Source of the DNA: Vicinamibacterales bacterium
GTDB taxonomy: Bacteria; Acidobacteriota; Vicinamibacteria; Vicinamibacterales; JAMQPK01
NCBI GenBank assembly: GCA_023717525.1
Contig: JAMQPK010000211.1
Coordinates: 1 to 47,004 of the forward strand
Length of the DNA stretch: 47,004 bases
Reading direction: 5' to 3'
In this document: positions 1-7,918 of the stretch, in pieces
Layout of the letters: every line of letters starts with the position of its first letter
How positions within the stretch are numbered: position 1 is the first letter of the stretch
Notes under the pieces: generated by a model
What the model was told of the DNA's origin: nothing
The model's database searches: none
What the model saw: only the letters and a program-made list of their open reading frames with translations
Made by a program: the position numbers and the translations under genes

Positions 1-92
1 TCAGCGTCGACAGGCTTCTGCGCCTGACAAAAGACGAGATCGCCGAACGGTTTCAGGAGTTCAAGAAGCTGACGCATTTCGACGCCGTTTAG
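1..92 (+). CDS. 3' end of an unrecognised gene
   Basis: Only the last 29 codons are inside the window, read in the frame that ends with TAG at 90-92. The tail is rich in charged residues and looks helical (it contains LTKDEIAERFQEFKKL). I do not recognise a family from so short a piece. It converges on the methyltransferase of the opposite strand, and the two stop codons overlap by four bases, leaving no room for a separate terminator. Confidence 0.5.
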   Translation, partial: SVDRLLRLTKDEIAERFQEFKKLTHFDAV

Positions 93-1384
93 CGCCGGGC
101 GACGACCGCGTAGTCCATCCAGGAGAACAGCCGCGCATTCAGCTTGTCCGCGTGAGCGTTGATGGCGTTTGCGAGGCTTGCCATGTCGGGCGCCGGCACC
201 GACCCCACGCGATCCAGTTTGTCTCCCTCGCCGACGGGCTGGCGGAATTGCACGTCGACATTCTGAAAACCGCTCGCCTGCACAAGATAGCGCAGCGTTT
301 CCGGATGCAGGGGCCGCTGGTGCGTCAGATCGCGGATGTAGGTTTCGAAGAACGCCATCCAGCAAGCCGGATTGATCGTCTCGAGAATGATCGGTGCTCC
401 AGGACGCATCTTCTGATATGCCGTCTCCAGAAATGTCGAGAGGTACGCCGGCTCGAAGTGTTCGACGACCTGAATGGCGACAAGTCCGCCAATCGACGCA
501 TCTGGCTGGCGCGCAAGGTAACCCAAGGCATCACCCGCCTCGACCGACAGACCTCGTGAGAGGCACAGCTCGACCATCGCCAGATTCACGTCGACGCCTC
601 GCGCCGTCACACCATGCCGCTTGAGGAGATCCAGCAGCTCGCCTCGCCCACAGCCCACATCTACTACATCGGACGCCGACGCGAGCAGCGGCAGATAGTC
701 TTCCATGCGGAGGCTGATCTCGCGTTGAGATCCGCGGAAGCGATCTTCGAACCCCACATACGTGGCTGCCTCGGCCGTCGCCGCAGTGGCCGGGCTGGCG
801 GCCTGGCCAGCGAGCGGCGTGCCTCCGGGCCGCAAGTTCTCGACGTCTCGCTTCAGGGCCGTCAGCCGCTGCTCTGCAATCGCCAGACGCTCGCGTGTAT
901 CGGCGGTGCCCAACGTCCGATCTTTCGTGTCGATGTAAATCGTGATGGTCTGAAGGTACTGCACCAGAAGAGATTCGAACCGGACAAGCGCCTCGAACTC
1001 GCGGCGTAGTTCCTCGATCATCGCGGCGAGCGCTCGAGGTAATTCGTGCTGAGCCTGGACGTTGCGATTCAGGTGGTCGACGAGCGCGGCATTGAAGTGC
1101 TTCTGCCCTTCGAGCGGTGGACCCACCATCCGCCAAACGAATGTACGCAGCCGCCCTTTCAGCGAGCGGTCGGTGTGGGGTGCGCCTGCCGGCAGAATAT
1201 CCCACGCACGATTGACTGCAGTGAGGCCGTCCGCGTCGTACGCGGCAGGAGGATCGGGGAAGCGGGGCAGGGATTGGATCGCCCGATCGACGGCCGTCAG
1301 TGCCGCGTTGTAGCGACGATCCACCTCTTCTCGCTCACGCTCCAGGCGCGCGGCAAGATCCTCAATGGGCGGATGCTGCGTCAA
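89..1384 (-). CDS. SAM-dependent methyltransferase with N-terminal coiled-coil
   Basis: About 431 residues. The C-terminal half is a class I SAM methyltransferase: motif I reads VVDVGCGRGELLDLL at roughly residues 240-254, followed by the acidic strand-2 end GVDVN. The N-terminal 210 residues are charged and helical (LEREREEVDRRY, EELRREFEAL), as in methyltransferases of surface-polysaccharide clusters. The substrate cannot be told. I chose a TTG start at 1384-1382: it overlaps the TGA of the upstream coiled-coil gene (TTGA) and has GGAG about seven bases upstream. The longer reading from 1465 would lie inside that gene. The pair is probably translationally coupled. Confidence 0.75.
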   Translation of the reverse strand: MTQHPPIEDLAARLEREREEVDRRYNAALTAVDRAIQSLPRFPDPPAAYDADGLTAVNRAWDILPAGAPHTDRSLKGRLRTFVWRMVGPPLEGQKHFNAALVDHLNRNVQAQHELPRALAAMIEELRREFEALVRFESLLVQYLQTITIYIDTKDRTLGTADTRERLAIAEQRLTALKRDVENLRPGGTPLAGQAASPATAATAEAATYVGFEDRFRGSQREISLRMEDYLPLLASASDVVDVGCGRGELLDLLKRHGVTARGVDVNLAMVELCLSRGLSVEAGDALGYLARQPDASIGGLVAIQVVEHFEPAYLSTFLETAYQKMRPGAPIILETINPACWMAFFETYIRDLTHQRPLHPETLRYLVQASGFQNVDVQFRQPVGEGDKLDRVGSVPAPDMASLANAINAHADKLNARLFSWMDYAVVARR

Positions 1385-1764
1385 CGCACTCCAAAACGGC
1401 TGAACATGAACGCCATCATGGCGGTCATGGCGGTGAACTGCCCAACCCAGAACACAAACGACCATTTGAGCAGGCTTACGCGCGCAGCCGCCATTTCGAC
1501 GCGAAGGGCAGCGAACTCCTTTGCGGTATCGATGCGCATCGCTGCCAGTTCCTTGGCAACATCGACGCGCATCGCTGCCAGTTCTCTGGCAACGTCGAGG
1601 CGGAACGTGCCAATCTCGTGGCCCATACGCCGTTCAAATCGTTCTGCCGCTGCTGAAAGCACGTCATCCCTCCACTCACGGCCAGCACGCTCAACAAACA
1701 TCTGAAGATCGTCGACTACGTCGTCACCCAGCTTCTCCCGGACCACCCTAAGCGCCGCACCCAT
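1381..1764 (-). CDS. Small coiled-coil protein with one C-terminal membrane segment
   Basis: A 127-residue protein. The middle carries three consecutive 11-residue repeats of the type ELAAMRVDVAK, ELAAMRIDTAK, EFAALRVEMAA, a hendecad coiled coil. It is followed by one hydrophobic segment (WSFVFWVGQFTAMTAMMAF) at the C-terminus. The architecture recalls DUF1640/CCDC90-like proteins, but I assign no function. The ATG at 1764 has a purine-rich GAGAAAGG upstream. The open frame extends further upstream without a plausible start. The stop codon overlaps the TTG start of the methyltransferase, so the two genes form an operon. Confidence 0.65.
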   Translation of the reverse strand: MGAALRVVREKLGDDVVDDLQMFVERAGREWRDDVLSAAAERFERRMGHEIGTFRLDVARELAAMRVDVAKELAAMRIDTAKEFAALRVEMAAARVSLLKWSFVFWVGQFTAMTAMMAFMFSRFGVR

Positions 1765-1787
1765 CGAAACACCTTTCTCAACCCCTT

Positions 1788-1812
1788 GGACGACGATGCC
1801 ATCGTCGTCGTC
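1788..1812. repeat. Palindromic short interspersed repeat, copy 1
   Basis: The core at 1792-1806 is GACGATGCCATCGTC, a near-perfect palindrome followed by further GTC triplets. A second copy lies at 6805-6819 with the central C replaced by G. The similarity continues more weakly for about 20 bases on the left. This copy lies just upstream of the coiled-coil gene on the minus strand. Its function is unknown. Confidence 0.5.
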
Positions 1813-1840
1813 AGAATTCAAGCGCGAATAAGGCCCGGGC

Positions 1841-1857
1841 TCGCACGTCTCGTGCGA
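1841..1857. other. Inverted repeat, possible hairpin
   Basis: TCGCACG at 1841-1847 and CGTGCGA at 1851-1857 form a perfect 7-base stem around a 3-base loop, next to a GCCCGGGC palindrome. It lies downstream of the phosphofructokinase gene on the minus strand. No T-run follows on either strand, so a Rho-independent terminator is not proven. Confidence 0.35.
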
Positions 1858-1918
1858 AAAGCCGTGTTCGTGCGGCGTAAGTTCCGGCTTGCAGCACGAG
1901 ATGCGCGAGATCGGGCCG

Positions 1919-3208
1919 TCACTTGAACTCGCTGCCGTCTTTCCACTGCGCGGCTGGCGGATCGTGCTCGACGAGATATCCGAACTCCTGCTGAAACTCT
2001 TCGAGCGACAGCCCGGCCGTCGCGGCGAACTTGGCGAGCTCGTGCGCATCCTGGAAGTCGTCCTTGCGCAGGCGGATCATGTAGCGGCGGGCGATGTGAT
2101 AGCGCGTCGAATCGACATCGACCAGCCGGGTTCGCGCGCGGCCCGTCTTCGGGTCGAGCATTGCCTTGAAGGGAATCGGCACGAAGCGTCCGGCCTGCAT
2201 TGAGACCATCGCATTGGTTCCGCCCGACAGGATGTATTTGGCGGCGCAGTAGCCGAGGTCCCGCGTGTATTCCATGTCGAAGGGGATTGGATCGGCGCAG
2301 CGCAGCTCGTAACCGATGTTCTTGGCTACGATCGTCGTCTTGATGCCGAACTCCTTCAGGCGCTTCGAGACCTGCGCCTTCAGGATCTCGCCGATGTTCA
2401 CCTCAGCGATACGCACGTGCCCGTGCTGATCGCGCTCGACCTCCTTGAGTTCAGCGAGGTCTTCCTCGGTGATGTGCAGAACCACACCCTCGCCGATCAC
2501 GGCGACACCGTCGCGGCGGCCGTAGCTCATCCGCTTGATGATGGCGCCGACCAGCGTGTCGACGATCACCTTCAGGCGCAGCGGCGGCGTGAACTCTTCG
2601 GGAATCAGCGCCAGCGTCGCGCCAGCGGCCTTCGAGATGCCAAGACTCAGATGTCCCGCCGTCCGGCCCATCGCGATCACGAAGTACCACCGCGTCGTCG
2701 TCTTGGCGTCGACCATCAGGTTCTTCACGATCTCGACACCGTAGTGGCGCGCGGTCTGAAACCCGAACGTGTCGATGTGCGCGGGAAGGTCGAGATCGTT
2801 GTCGATGGTCTTCGGCACGTGCACGACGCGCAGGCGGCCTTCGGCATGTTCGGCCAGCTTCATCGCCGAAAACGCCGTGTCGTCGCCGCCGATGGTTATG
2901 AGCTGCGACACATTCAGGCGCAGCAGGGAAAGGACGGTGTTTTCGAGCAGCGCCGGGCTCTTCGACGGATTGGCGCGGGCAATGCCAATGTGTGAACCCC
3001 CCCGAAAATGAATGCGGCTGACCCCTTCGATGGTCAGCGGGGTGATGTGGTCGATGTCCCCCTGCATGATCCACTCGAACCCGTCGCGGACGCCCAGGAC
3101 GTCGAGTCCCTCGAGGCGGGCACGAATGGTCGCGGCGCCGATGACGCTGTTGAGGCCAGGTGCGGGACCACCGCCGCAGAGGATGGCGAGCTTGTTGTGT
3201 TGATCCAT
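1919..3208 (-). CDS. Diphosphate-dependent 6-phosphofructokinase
   Basis: A 429-residue PfkA-family enzyme that phosphorylates fructose 6-phosphate in glycolysis. The N-terminal ILCGGGPAPGLN is the phosphoryl-donor loop. At 107-111 it has GGDDT and at 132-138 PKTIDND. In this family Asp in GGDD and Lys in PKTIDND mark enzymes using pyrophosphate, whereas ATP enzymes have Gly at both places. This suggests a reversible PPi-linked step. The ATG at 3208 places the loop at the usual distance from the N-terminus; 13 further upstream codons are possible but unlikely. The gene is divergent from the HTH membrane protein, with a dyad between them. Confidence 0.9.
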   Translation of the reverse strand: MDQHNKLAILCGGGPAPGLNSVIGAATIRARLEGLDVLGVRDGFEWIMQGDIDHITPLTIEGVSRIHFRGGSHIGIARANPSKSPALLENTVLSLLRLNVSQLITIGGDDTAFSAMKLAEHAEGRLRVVHVPKTIDNDLDLPAHIDTFGFQTARHYGVEIVKNLMVDAKTTTRWYFVIAMGRTAGHLSLGISKAAGATLALIPEEFTPPLRLKVIVDTLVGAIIKRMSYGRRDGVAVIGEGVVLHITEEDLAELKEVERDQHGHVRIAEVNIGEILKAQVSKRLKEFGIKTTIVAKNIGYELRCADPIPFDMEYTRDLGYCAAKYILSGGTNAMVSMQAGRFVPIPFKAMLDPKTGRARTRLVDVDSTRYHIARRYMIRLRKDDFQDAHELAKFAATAGLSLEEFQQEFGYLVEHDPPAAQWKDGSEFK

Positions 3209-3230
3209 GAAGCGGTTATTGTAATTTCTG

Positions 3231-3245
3231 GCGCACCTTGTGCGC
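3231..3245. promoter_or_regulatory. Operator-like dyad between divergent genes
   Basis: GCGCAC and GTGCGC flank a CTT spacer, giving a perfect 6-3-6 inverted repeat in the 78-base gap between the phosphofructokinase (minus) and the HTH protein (plus). On the minus strand it lies between a weak TTGCGC and a TACAAT with an 18-base spacing, a possible promoter of the kinase. A bound repressor would cover that promoter. This is inference from the dyad and its position. Confidence 0.4.
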
Positions 3246-3286
3246 AATTATGAGAACGATGCCGCCAGACATGTCGATTCTTTCGG

Positions 3287-3964
3287 GTGCTTTCGTTGGA
3301 AGGGGATTTGCTTCTTCAGCTGTTCGTGCGACTCGAAAAAGCGACCTTCGGACCTGTCCTTCGGGCGGCGCGCGAGCGCAGGGGAGTCAGCCTCCGCCAG
3401 ATGGCGGCCGAGACCAAGATCAGCGTCGAGCTCTGGGCGGCGCTCGAAGAAAACAATCTCGAACGATGGCCGCGGCAGGTATTTGCGCGCAGTTATGTGC
3501 GCGACTATGCAGAGCGGGTCGGCCTCGACGCCGACGAGGTCGTGAATGAATTCTGCCGCTTGTTTCCCGAATGGGGCGATCGGCGCGCCGAGAAATTGAT
3601 GCGCGGTCACGCGGATATCGTGTCACACAAGCTCGAGTGGGAAGATCTTCCAGCCCCGGAACGGCGCCGCGCCAGCGACCGCGCGTCGCACGAAGCGCCT
3701 GGATTCTTCAGCCGCCATCGCACGCGCGTACTCGCCGTGATCTACGACCTTAAGGTCACAATCGGGCTCGGGGCGCTTGGCGCATTCTTCAACTTCGGCT
3801 TTTGGCCGTCACTGGGCGTCGGCGCTGTTGCCTACATCGTCATCTCGACCGCGTTGGCAGGCCGCAGCTTCGGGTTGATTGCGTCTGAATGGACGCTCAG
3901 GGCGCTCAAATCCTGGCCGGCCACGCGCCGCCGCCTTGTCTCCTCCCGCGTCCAAGGCGCGTAA
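3287..3964 (+). CDS. RodZ-like helix-turn-helix membrane protein
   Basis: Up to 225 residues. Residues about 22-90 form a Cro/RodZ-type helix-turn-helix (GPVLRAARERRGVSLRQMA, then VFARSYVRDYAERVGLD), the HTH_25 pattern in which the helix after the HTH carries RxYVRxYA. A charged linker follows, then two hydrophobic segments near 155-200. The lack of the usual single membrane span plus periplasmic beta domain separates it from true RodZ. The start is uncertain: GTG at 3287 or GTG at 3326, neither with a clear Shine-Dalgarno. It may regulate itself and the divergent kinase through the nearby dyad; this is inference. Confidence 0.7.
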   Translation: MLSLEGDLLLQLFVRLEKATFGPVLRAARERRGVSLRQMAAETKISVELWAALEENNLERWPRQVFARSYVRDYAERVGLDADEVVNEFCRLFPEWGDRRAEKLMRGHADIVSHKLEWEDLPAPERRRASDRASHEAPGFFSRHRTRVLAVIYDLKVTIGLGALGAFFNFGFWPSLGVGAVAYIVISTALAGRSFGLIASEWTLRALKSWPATRRRLVSSRVQGA

Positions 3965-3979
3965 GGCAAGCCTTTCCAG

Positions 3980-6253
3980 CTACCTACGGGTCATCTTCTT
4001 CGGCTGACTGTTCGTATCAGCCGCCGTCGCGAGCGCCATTGATGCCCACGCCGTCCCTGCAACCGAAATGAACTGATCGCGGGCGTAGGGGAATCCACTT
4101 TCGAAGTAGGGCTGCAGCCAGATCGATCGCGTCTCGACGTGCCACGAGCCGTCGGCAGCCTGCGAACGCATCAAGTAGTCGACGCCTTTGCGATACACAG
4201 GGGCGGTCACCGGCATCTTGCCGGCGGCATTGAGGGCAAACAGCACTTGTCCGGTCGCATACGCGTCGGTCACCATCGTCGGCATCTGGCTCCAGCCGCC
4301 GTCGGTCCGCTGCAATGCTGCAAGGGAGCGAGCCGAATTCTTGATCACCCCGGGCGCGCCATTTGCCCAAGCCAGACCGAGCAGATGGAACGCGCGGTCC
4401 TGGGTACTGGTGGGCCCGGCGCTTTCGAGCCACTTCACGGCCTTCGCGATCGCCGCATCGGTCGTCGCCTTCTCGGCGTCTGGTCCGTAATGTTTCATCG
4501 CAAAAATCGCCAACGCCGCCGTTTGAAAATCGCCGGCGTTCATCGGAGGCCGCCGACCTTCATTGCTGGACCAGTTCCCTTCAGGCAGCTGCATTGCCTT
4601 GACGTAGCGGACGACCGCATCGGTAAACATGTTTTTCGGTTGATGATTCAGGCCGAAGTCGAACAGCTCCCAGCTGATGCTGTTCACGCTGACGACGTTC
4701 AGGTCCATGATTCTCTCGGGTGATGGGAGCATCGATGCCGGGAGTTGTGGGATCTCGCTCGCTCGCAGGATGCCGCGGTCGCGCGCATATCCGGATGCAG
4801 CCGACGGCAGGTCCTGAGAGTGACATGAGTTGCAGCCGCCTGTGCGAATGAAGGTGTAGCTCTGCTTCGCCATCAACGCGGTTGCCCTTTCAACCGCTTC
4901 AGTGATCGATCCTGCGCGTGCATCGCGCGCCAACGTCAAGGCTGCCGGGCGAGCGCTTTCAGGCGCGAGGCCCCCCAGTAAGCGCGTCACTTCAGTGTCA
5001 CCGCGTTTAGACGCGAGCATACGCGCCGTCTCATCGTAGTCGGCGGAGTAGCTCGCGTCGGCGCCTTTGGCCAAAAGCAGCTTCACGGTTCCCGTAGGCA
5101 CGGAATCGGACCCTGCTGCGAGCATCAGCGGCGAGTAGCCGCGGATATTCCGGGTGTTCACATCGGCCTCGCGGTCGAGCAGCAGCTGAACGGTTTCTTC
5201 GACGCCGGCCGTTGCTGCGTTGCCGAGCGCTGTTTCGGTACGTTTGCTTTTCACTGTTGCGTCGGCGCCTTTTTCGAGGAGCAGCCGAACCGCGGCCGGA
5301 GCGCCGTTCGTCGCAGCAAACATCAAGGCTGTTTCACCTGCGCTGTTTTTCGCGTTGACGTCCGCGCCTTTTTCGAGGAGCAGCCGCATGCTGTCGAGAT
5401 CGCCGCGGACCGAGGAGGCCATCAGCGGCGTCTGTCCGACCAGCGTAGCAAGTTTTGGATCGGCGCCCTTGTCGAGCAGGATCCGCAGCGCGTCGCACCC
5501 GTTGGCCAGCACCGCGGCCTGGTAGACCGGTGTGCGCCCTTCGATTGACTTCACATTGACCGCAGCGCCTCGCGCGACCAGCACCCGAACCTTCGCCGCA
5601 TCGTGGATGGCCCAGTGGAGCGGCGTTGACGAGCGGCGGTTCCTGACATTGACGTCCGCGCCTTTATCGAGGAGAACCTGCATCATCTCGAGCGTGCCGA
5701 ATCCGGCAGCATGATGAAGCGGCGTCGTACCGGTCAGGTCCTTGGCCTTTACGATGTCGGGATTCGCACTGATGAGCGATTCGACGGACTTTGTGTCACC
5801 TGAACGAATGGCTGAAATGAAACTCACGATCGTCGGATCGACCGGCTTCGGCGCCGGCTCGTCGGCTATTTCAGTCCGGAACTCCGCGCCTTGGTCGATC
5901 CACGCCCGTAGCACGCCGATCTCTTCGTCGGTGAGGGCACCCGTCGGCGGCATTTGCAGGCCGCCATCGCCATTCACCAGGCGGCGGATCAGTTTGCTCT
6001 CGGCACTGTTGCCTGGGTTGATCACAGGGCCGTAATCCCCGCCTCGCAGCGCGTTCTGCCGCAAGTCGAGTCGCAGACCAGACTGCTGCACTTCCGCTCC
6101 GTGGCAGGAATAGCAATTTTGAGAGAGCAGCGGTCGGACGTGCTGGTCGTAATCAACCTTCACCGACGCCGCTGGTGGAAGCTGGGGTTGAGCCGTCTGA
6201 GCCGCCAGGGAAGCGGGGGAGCATGCCAGGAGGAAAACGAGGAGCTTCTTCAT
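3980..6253 (-). CDS. Secreted cytochrome c / ankyrin-repeat / cyclase-toroid fusion
   Basis: 757 residues with a signal peptide (MKKLLVFLLACSPASLAAQ). Residues about 33-125 are a planctomycete-type cytochrome c domain with haem motif CYSCH (C47, C50, H51) and a MPP near 101, a possible axial Met. Residues about 140-430 hold some eight ankyrin repeats (TPLHHAAGFG, LLLEKGADVN). A second CxxCH follows (C474, C477, H478). The last 200 residues contain repeats resembling the alpha/alpha toroid of terpene cyclases (ALQRTDGGWSQMP, SQAADGSWHVET). The start has AAGGAG seven bases upstream. A periplasmic haem protein built on two helical scaffolds is the safe statement; the substrate is unknown. Confidence 0.8.
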   Translation of the reverse strand: MKKLLVFLLACSPASLAAQTAQPQLPPAASVKVDYDQHVRPLLSQNCYSCHGAEVQQSGLRLDLRQNALRGGDYGPVINPGNSAESKLIRRLVNGDGGLQMPPTGALTDEEIGVLRAWIDQGAEFRTEIADEPAPKPVDPTIVSFISAIRSGDTKSVESLISANPDIVKAKDLTGTTPLHHAAGFGTLEMMQVLLDKGADVNVRNRRSSTPLHWAIHDAAKVRVLVARGAAVNVKSIEGRTPVYQAAVLANGCDALRILLDKGADPKLATLVGQTPLMASSVRGDLDSMRLLLEKGADVNAKNSAGETALMFAATNGAPAAVRLLLEKGADATVKSKRTETALGNAATAGVEETVQLLLDREADVNTRNIRGYSPLMLAAGSDSVPTGTVKLLLAKGADASYSADYDETARMLASKRGDTEVTRLLGGLAPESARPAALTLARDARAGSITEAVERATALMAKQSYTFIRTGGCNSCHSQDLPSAASGYARDRGILRASEIPQLPASMLPSPERIMDLNVVSVNSISWELFDFGLNHQPKNMFTDAVVRYVKAMQLPEGNWSSNEGRRPPMNAGDFQTAALAIFAMKHYGPDAEKATTDAAIAKAVKWLESAGPTSTQDRAFHLLGLAWANGAPGVIKNSARSLAALQRTDGGWSQMPTMVTDAYATGQVLFALNAAGKMPVTAPVYRKGVDYLMRSQAADGSWHVETRSIWLQPYFESGFPYARDQFISVAGTAWASMALATAADTNSQPKKMTRR

Positions 6254-6497
6254 TCCGACTCCTTTTCAGCCTGCCGAGGGACGGTTTGTCGCCCCACGGT
6301 AGGGAAGGCGCGTTGCGAAGCCAAGTTGTTTGCCTTGCTGGTATTAACGATTGCCGGCAGGGTTCCGAACAGGGAGCCACAAGAGGCGGCGGGCTCTGAG
6401 GCAGGCCCTGGCGGTTCACAGCTGGTCGTCGTGCTGAACTTGGTCGAAGAATCAAAGCGGCTGACGCTGCCGAAGAAGTGAGCGGCGAGTTCTTGAA

Positions 6498-6785
6498 ATG
6501 ACGCGCCAAGAAATCGAAGTCGTGTTCAGCAGAATGCGCGAGGCCCTCGTGCGGCTGGATGCCGATGCGCTCGCATCGTTGCACACCGAAACCTGCGTCG
6601 TCGACAGTCCGGCCGGCGGCACACATTCGGGGCGAGCCGCAATTGCGAACGTGTACCGTGGGTGGTTCGCGGCGTTCCCCGATTTCAAAGTCCTGAGCGA
6701 CGAACTTGTTATCGAAGGCGACCCTTTTCACTCCCACAATCAATTGTCCAGGTACGGTCCGCGGGATGACATGACATGCCTATAA
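6498..6785 (+). pseudogene. Truncated SnoaL/NTF2-like gene
   Basis: The first 75 codons resemble SnoaL-like (NTF2-fold) proteins: an N-terminal helix pair, then LASLHTETCVVDSPAGG and a strand-rich stretch ending ELVIEGDPF. The family normally continues for another 40-60 residues with the second half of the sheet. Here the frame runs into unrelated sequence and stops at 95 codons, and the other two frames do not continue the fold, so this looks like a true truncation. The breakpoint lies near 6730, about 75 bases before the palindromic repeat. I see no gene in the preceding 6254-6497. A short functional protein cannot be excluded. Confidence 0.5.
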
Positions 6786-6804
6786 CGCCTTGATCTTTCC
6801 CCCG

Positions 6805-6819
6805 GACGATGGCATCGTC
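6805..6819. repeat. Palindromic short interspersed repeat, copy 2
   Basis: GACGATGGCATCGTC, the same palindrome as at 1792-1806 except for the central base. The following GTC triplets are shared too. It lies between the truncated SnoaL-like gene and the Uma2 gene, where it might mark a rearrangement junction. Confidence 0.5.
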
Positions 6820-6859
6820 GTCGTCGAGGTTGGATTGGGAGGAGATTGTGAGGCAAGCG

Positions 6860-7417
6860 ATGACGAAGACACCGTTCATGTCCACGCGGGAATATCTTGA
6901 CACCCCGGAATCAAGCCTGCCGACCGAGCTGATTTACGGCGCGCTACGCGTGGCCGATTCGCCGATGCCGCGGCATCAGGCGGCCGTTGCGGATTTCTTC
7001 ACGGCGCTCGACAATCACGTGCGCGAAGACAAGCTCGGCAAGGTCTGGTTTGCGCCGCTCGATGTCATTCTCGACGCCAGACGGGCGTTGATCCTGCAGC
7101 CGGACCTGCTCTTCATATCCAACGAACGCAGCGGCATCTTGACCGATCGGATCTACGGCGCGCCGGATATGGTGCTCGAAGTCCTCTCACCCAATCCGCG
7201 AATCGGCAGGCTGGAAGAGCGGGTTCAGTGGTTTGCCGAGTATGGCGTTCGAGAGTGCTGGGTGCTGCACCACGAAGAGAGGAGCATCGACGTCCTGAGT
7301 CTGGATCGCCGCGGTATTGTCGTGCGAGATACGTTCGACGAGGGAACCCCCATCCGATCGAGCGTGTTCCCAGGGTTCCTGCGAAGCGTTGGCTCCATAC
7401 TGACGTGGAACGGCTAG
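6860..7417 (+). CDS. Uma2-family PD-(D/E)XK nuclease-like protein
   Basis: About 185 residues of the Uma2 (DUF820) family, common in cyanobacteria and other genomes and built on a restriction-endonuclease fold. Visible landmarks are QPDLLFISNER, APDMVLEVLSPN (with the conserved Glu) and EYGVRECWVLH. Many family members have a Lys in the helix before the GVxEYW segment; here that stretch reads EERVQWFAEYGV, so catalysis may be altered. The ATG at 6860 has GAGG six bases upstream; ATG 6809 would start inside the palindromic repeat, and GTG 6848 is also possible. The biological role of the family is poorly known. Confidence 0.75.
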   Translation: MTKTPFMSTREYLDTPESSLPTELIYGALRVADSPMPRHQAAVADFFTALDNHVREDKLGKVWFAPLDVILDARRALILQPDLLFISNERSGILTDRIYGAPDMVLEVLSPNPRIGRLEERVQWFAEYGVRECWVLHHEERSIDVLSLDRRGIVVRDTFDEGTPIRSSVFPGFLRSVGSILTWNG

Positions 7418-7509
7418 ATCCCGTGGAAATCGGCGCTTTTGCCCCTTGCTCGTCATTTCTGGTATCCTTCCGCCTCTCATTCGGCAGGCAGTCAACTAAG
7501 GAGTTGGGA

Positions 7510-7851
7510 ATGCAGATAGCGGAACGTGAATCAGGGGCAGTGACCATCCTCGATCTGTCTGGAAAAGTGACGCTTGGGGACGGTGACGCCCTGCTCAAGG
7601 ACAAGCTCCACAGCTTGCTGCACCAGGGAAAGAAGAACGTCCTGCTGAACCTCGGGGACGTGAGTTACGTCGACAGCGCGGGCCTCGGCGCGATTGTCGC
7701 CGCCTACACGACCATGGCAAAGGAAGGCGGCAGCCTGAAACTGTCGAATGTGACGAAGAAGCTGCAGGACCTACTGTCGATTACGAAGCTCCTCACCGTC
7801 TTCGAGACATTCGATTCTGAGGACGAAGCCGTCCGCAGCTACAAGCGCTAG
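7510..7851 (+). CDS. STAS-domain anti-sigma factor antagonist
   Basis: A 113-residue single STAS domain. It carries YVDSAGLGAIV with Ser56 at the site phosphorylated in SpoIIAA/RsbV-type proteins, so it probably switches partners with a HATPase-type anti-sigma kinase. No kinase, phosphatase or sigma factor gene is adjacent, so the partner must be encoded elsewhere. The start is secure: ATG at 7510 preceded by AAGGAG at eight bases. A strong hairpin follows the stop codon. Confidence 0.85.
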   Translation: MQIAERESGAVTILDLSGKVTLGDGDALLKDKLHSLLHQGKKNVLLNLGDVSYVDSAGLGAIVAAYTTMAKEGGSLKLSNVTKKLQDLLSITKLLTVFETFDSEDEAVRSYKR

Positions 7852-7872
7852 TTCCCCCTAGCCACGAGTCTG

Positions 7873-7900
7873 CCGCGGATCTGAGCGTTCAGGTCCGCGG
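7873..7900. terminator. Bidirectional hairpin between convergent genes
   Basis: CCGCGGA (7873-7879) pairs with TCCGCGG (7894-7900), and the stem continues through one T-G wobble and CTGA/TCAG to a small GCGT loop, about 12 pairs in all. It sits between the convergent STAS and DNA methyltransferase genes. No T-run follows, so its termination strength is uncertain. Confidence 0.55.
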
Positions 7901-7918
7901 TGGAGAGCGTCGGGTCCG

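Noticed and set aside
1841-1857. Rho-independent terminator after the phosphofructokinase gene
   Set aside because: The hairpin is good but no T-run follows on either strand; it is kept only as an inverted repeat.
6729-6785. A frameshift instead of a truncation in the SnoaL-like gene
   Set aside because: The other two frames after 6729 end within a few codons and show no SnoaL-like continuation.
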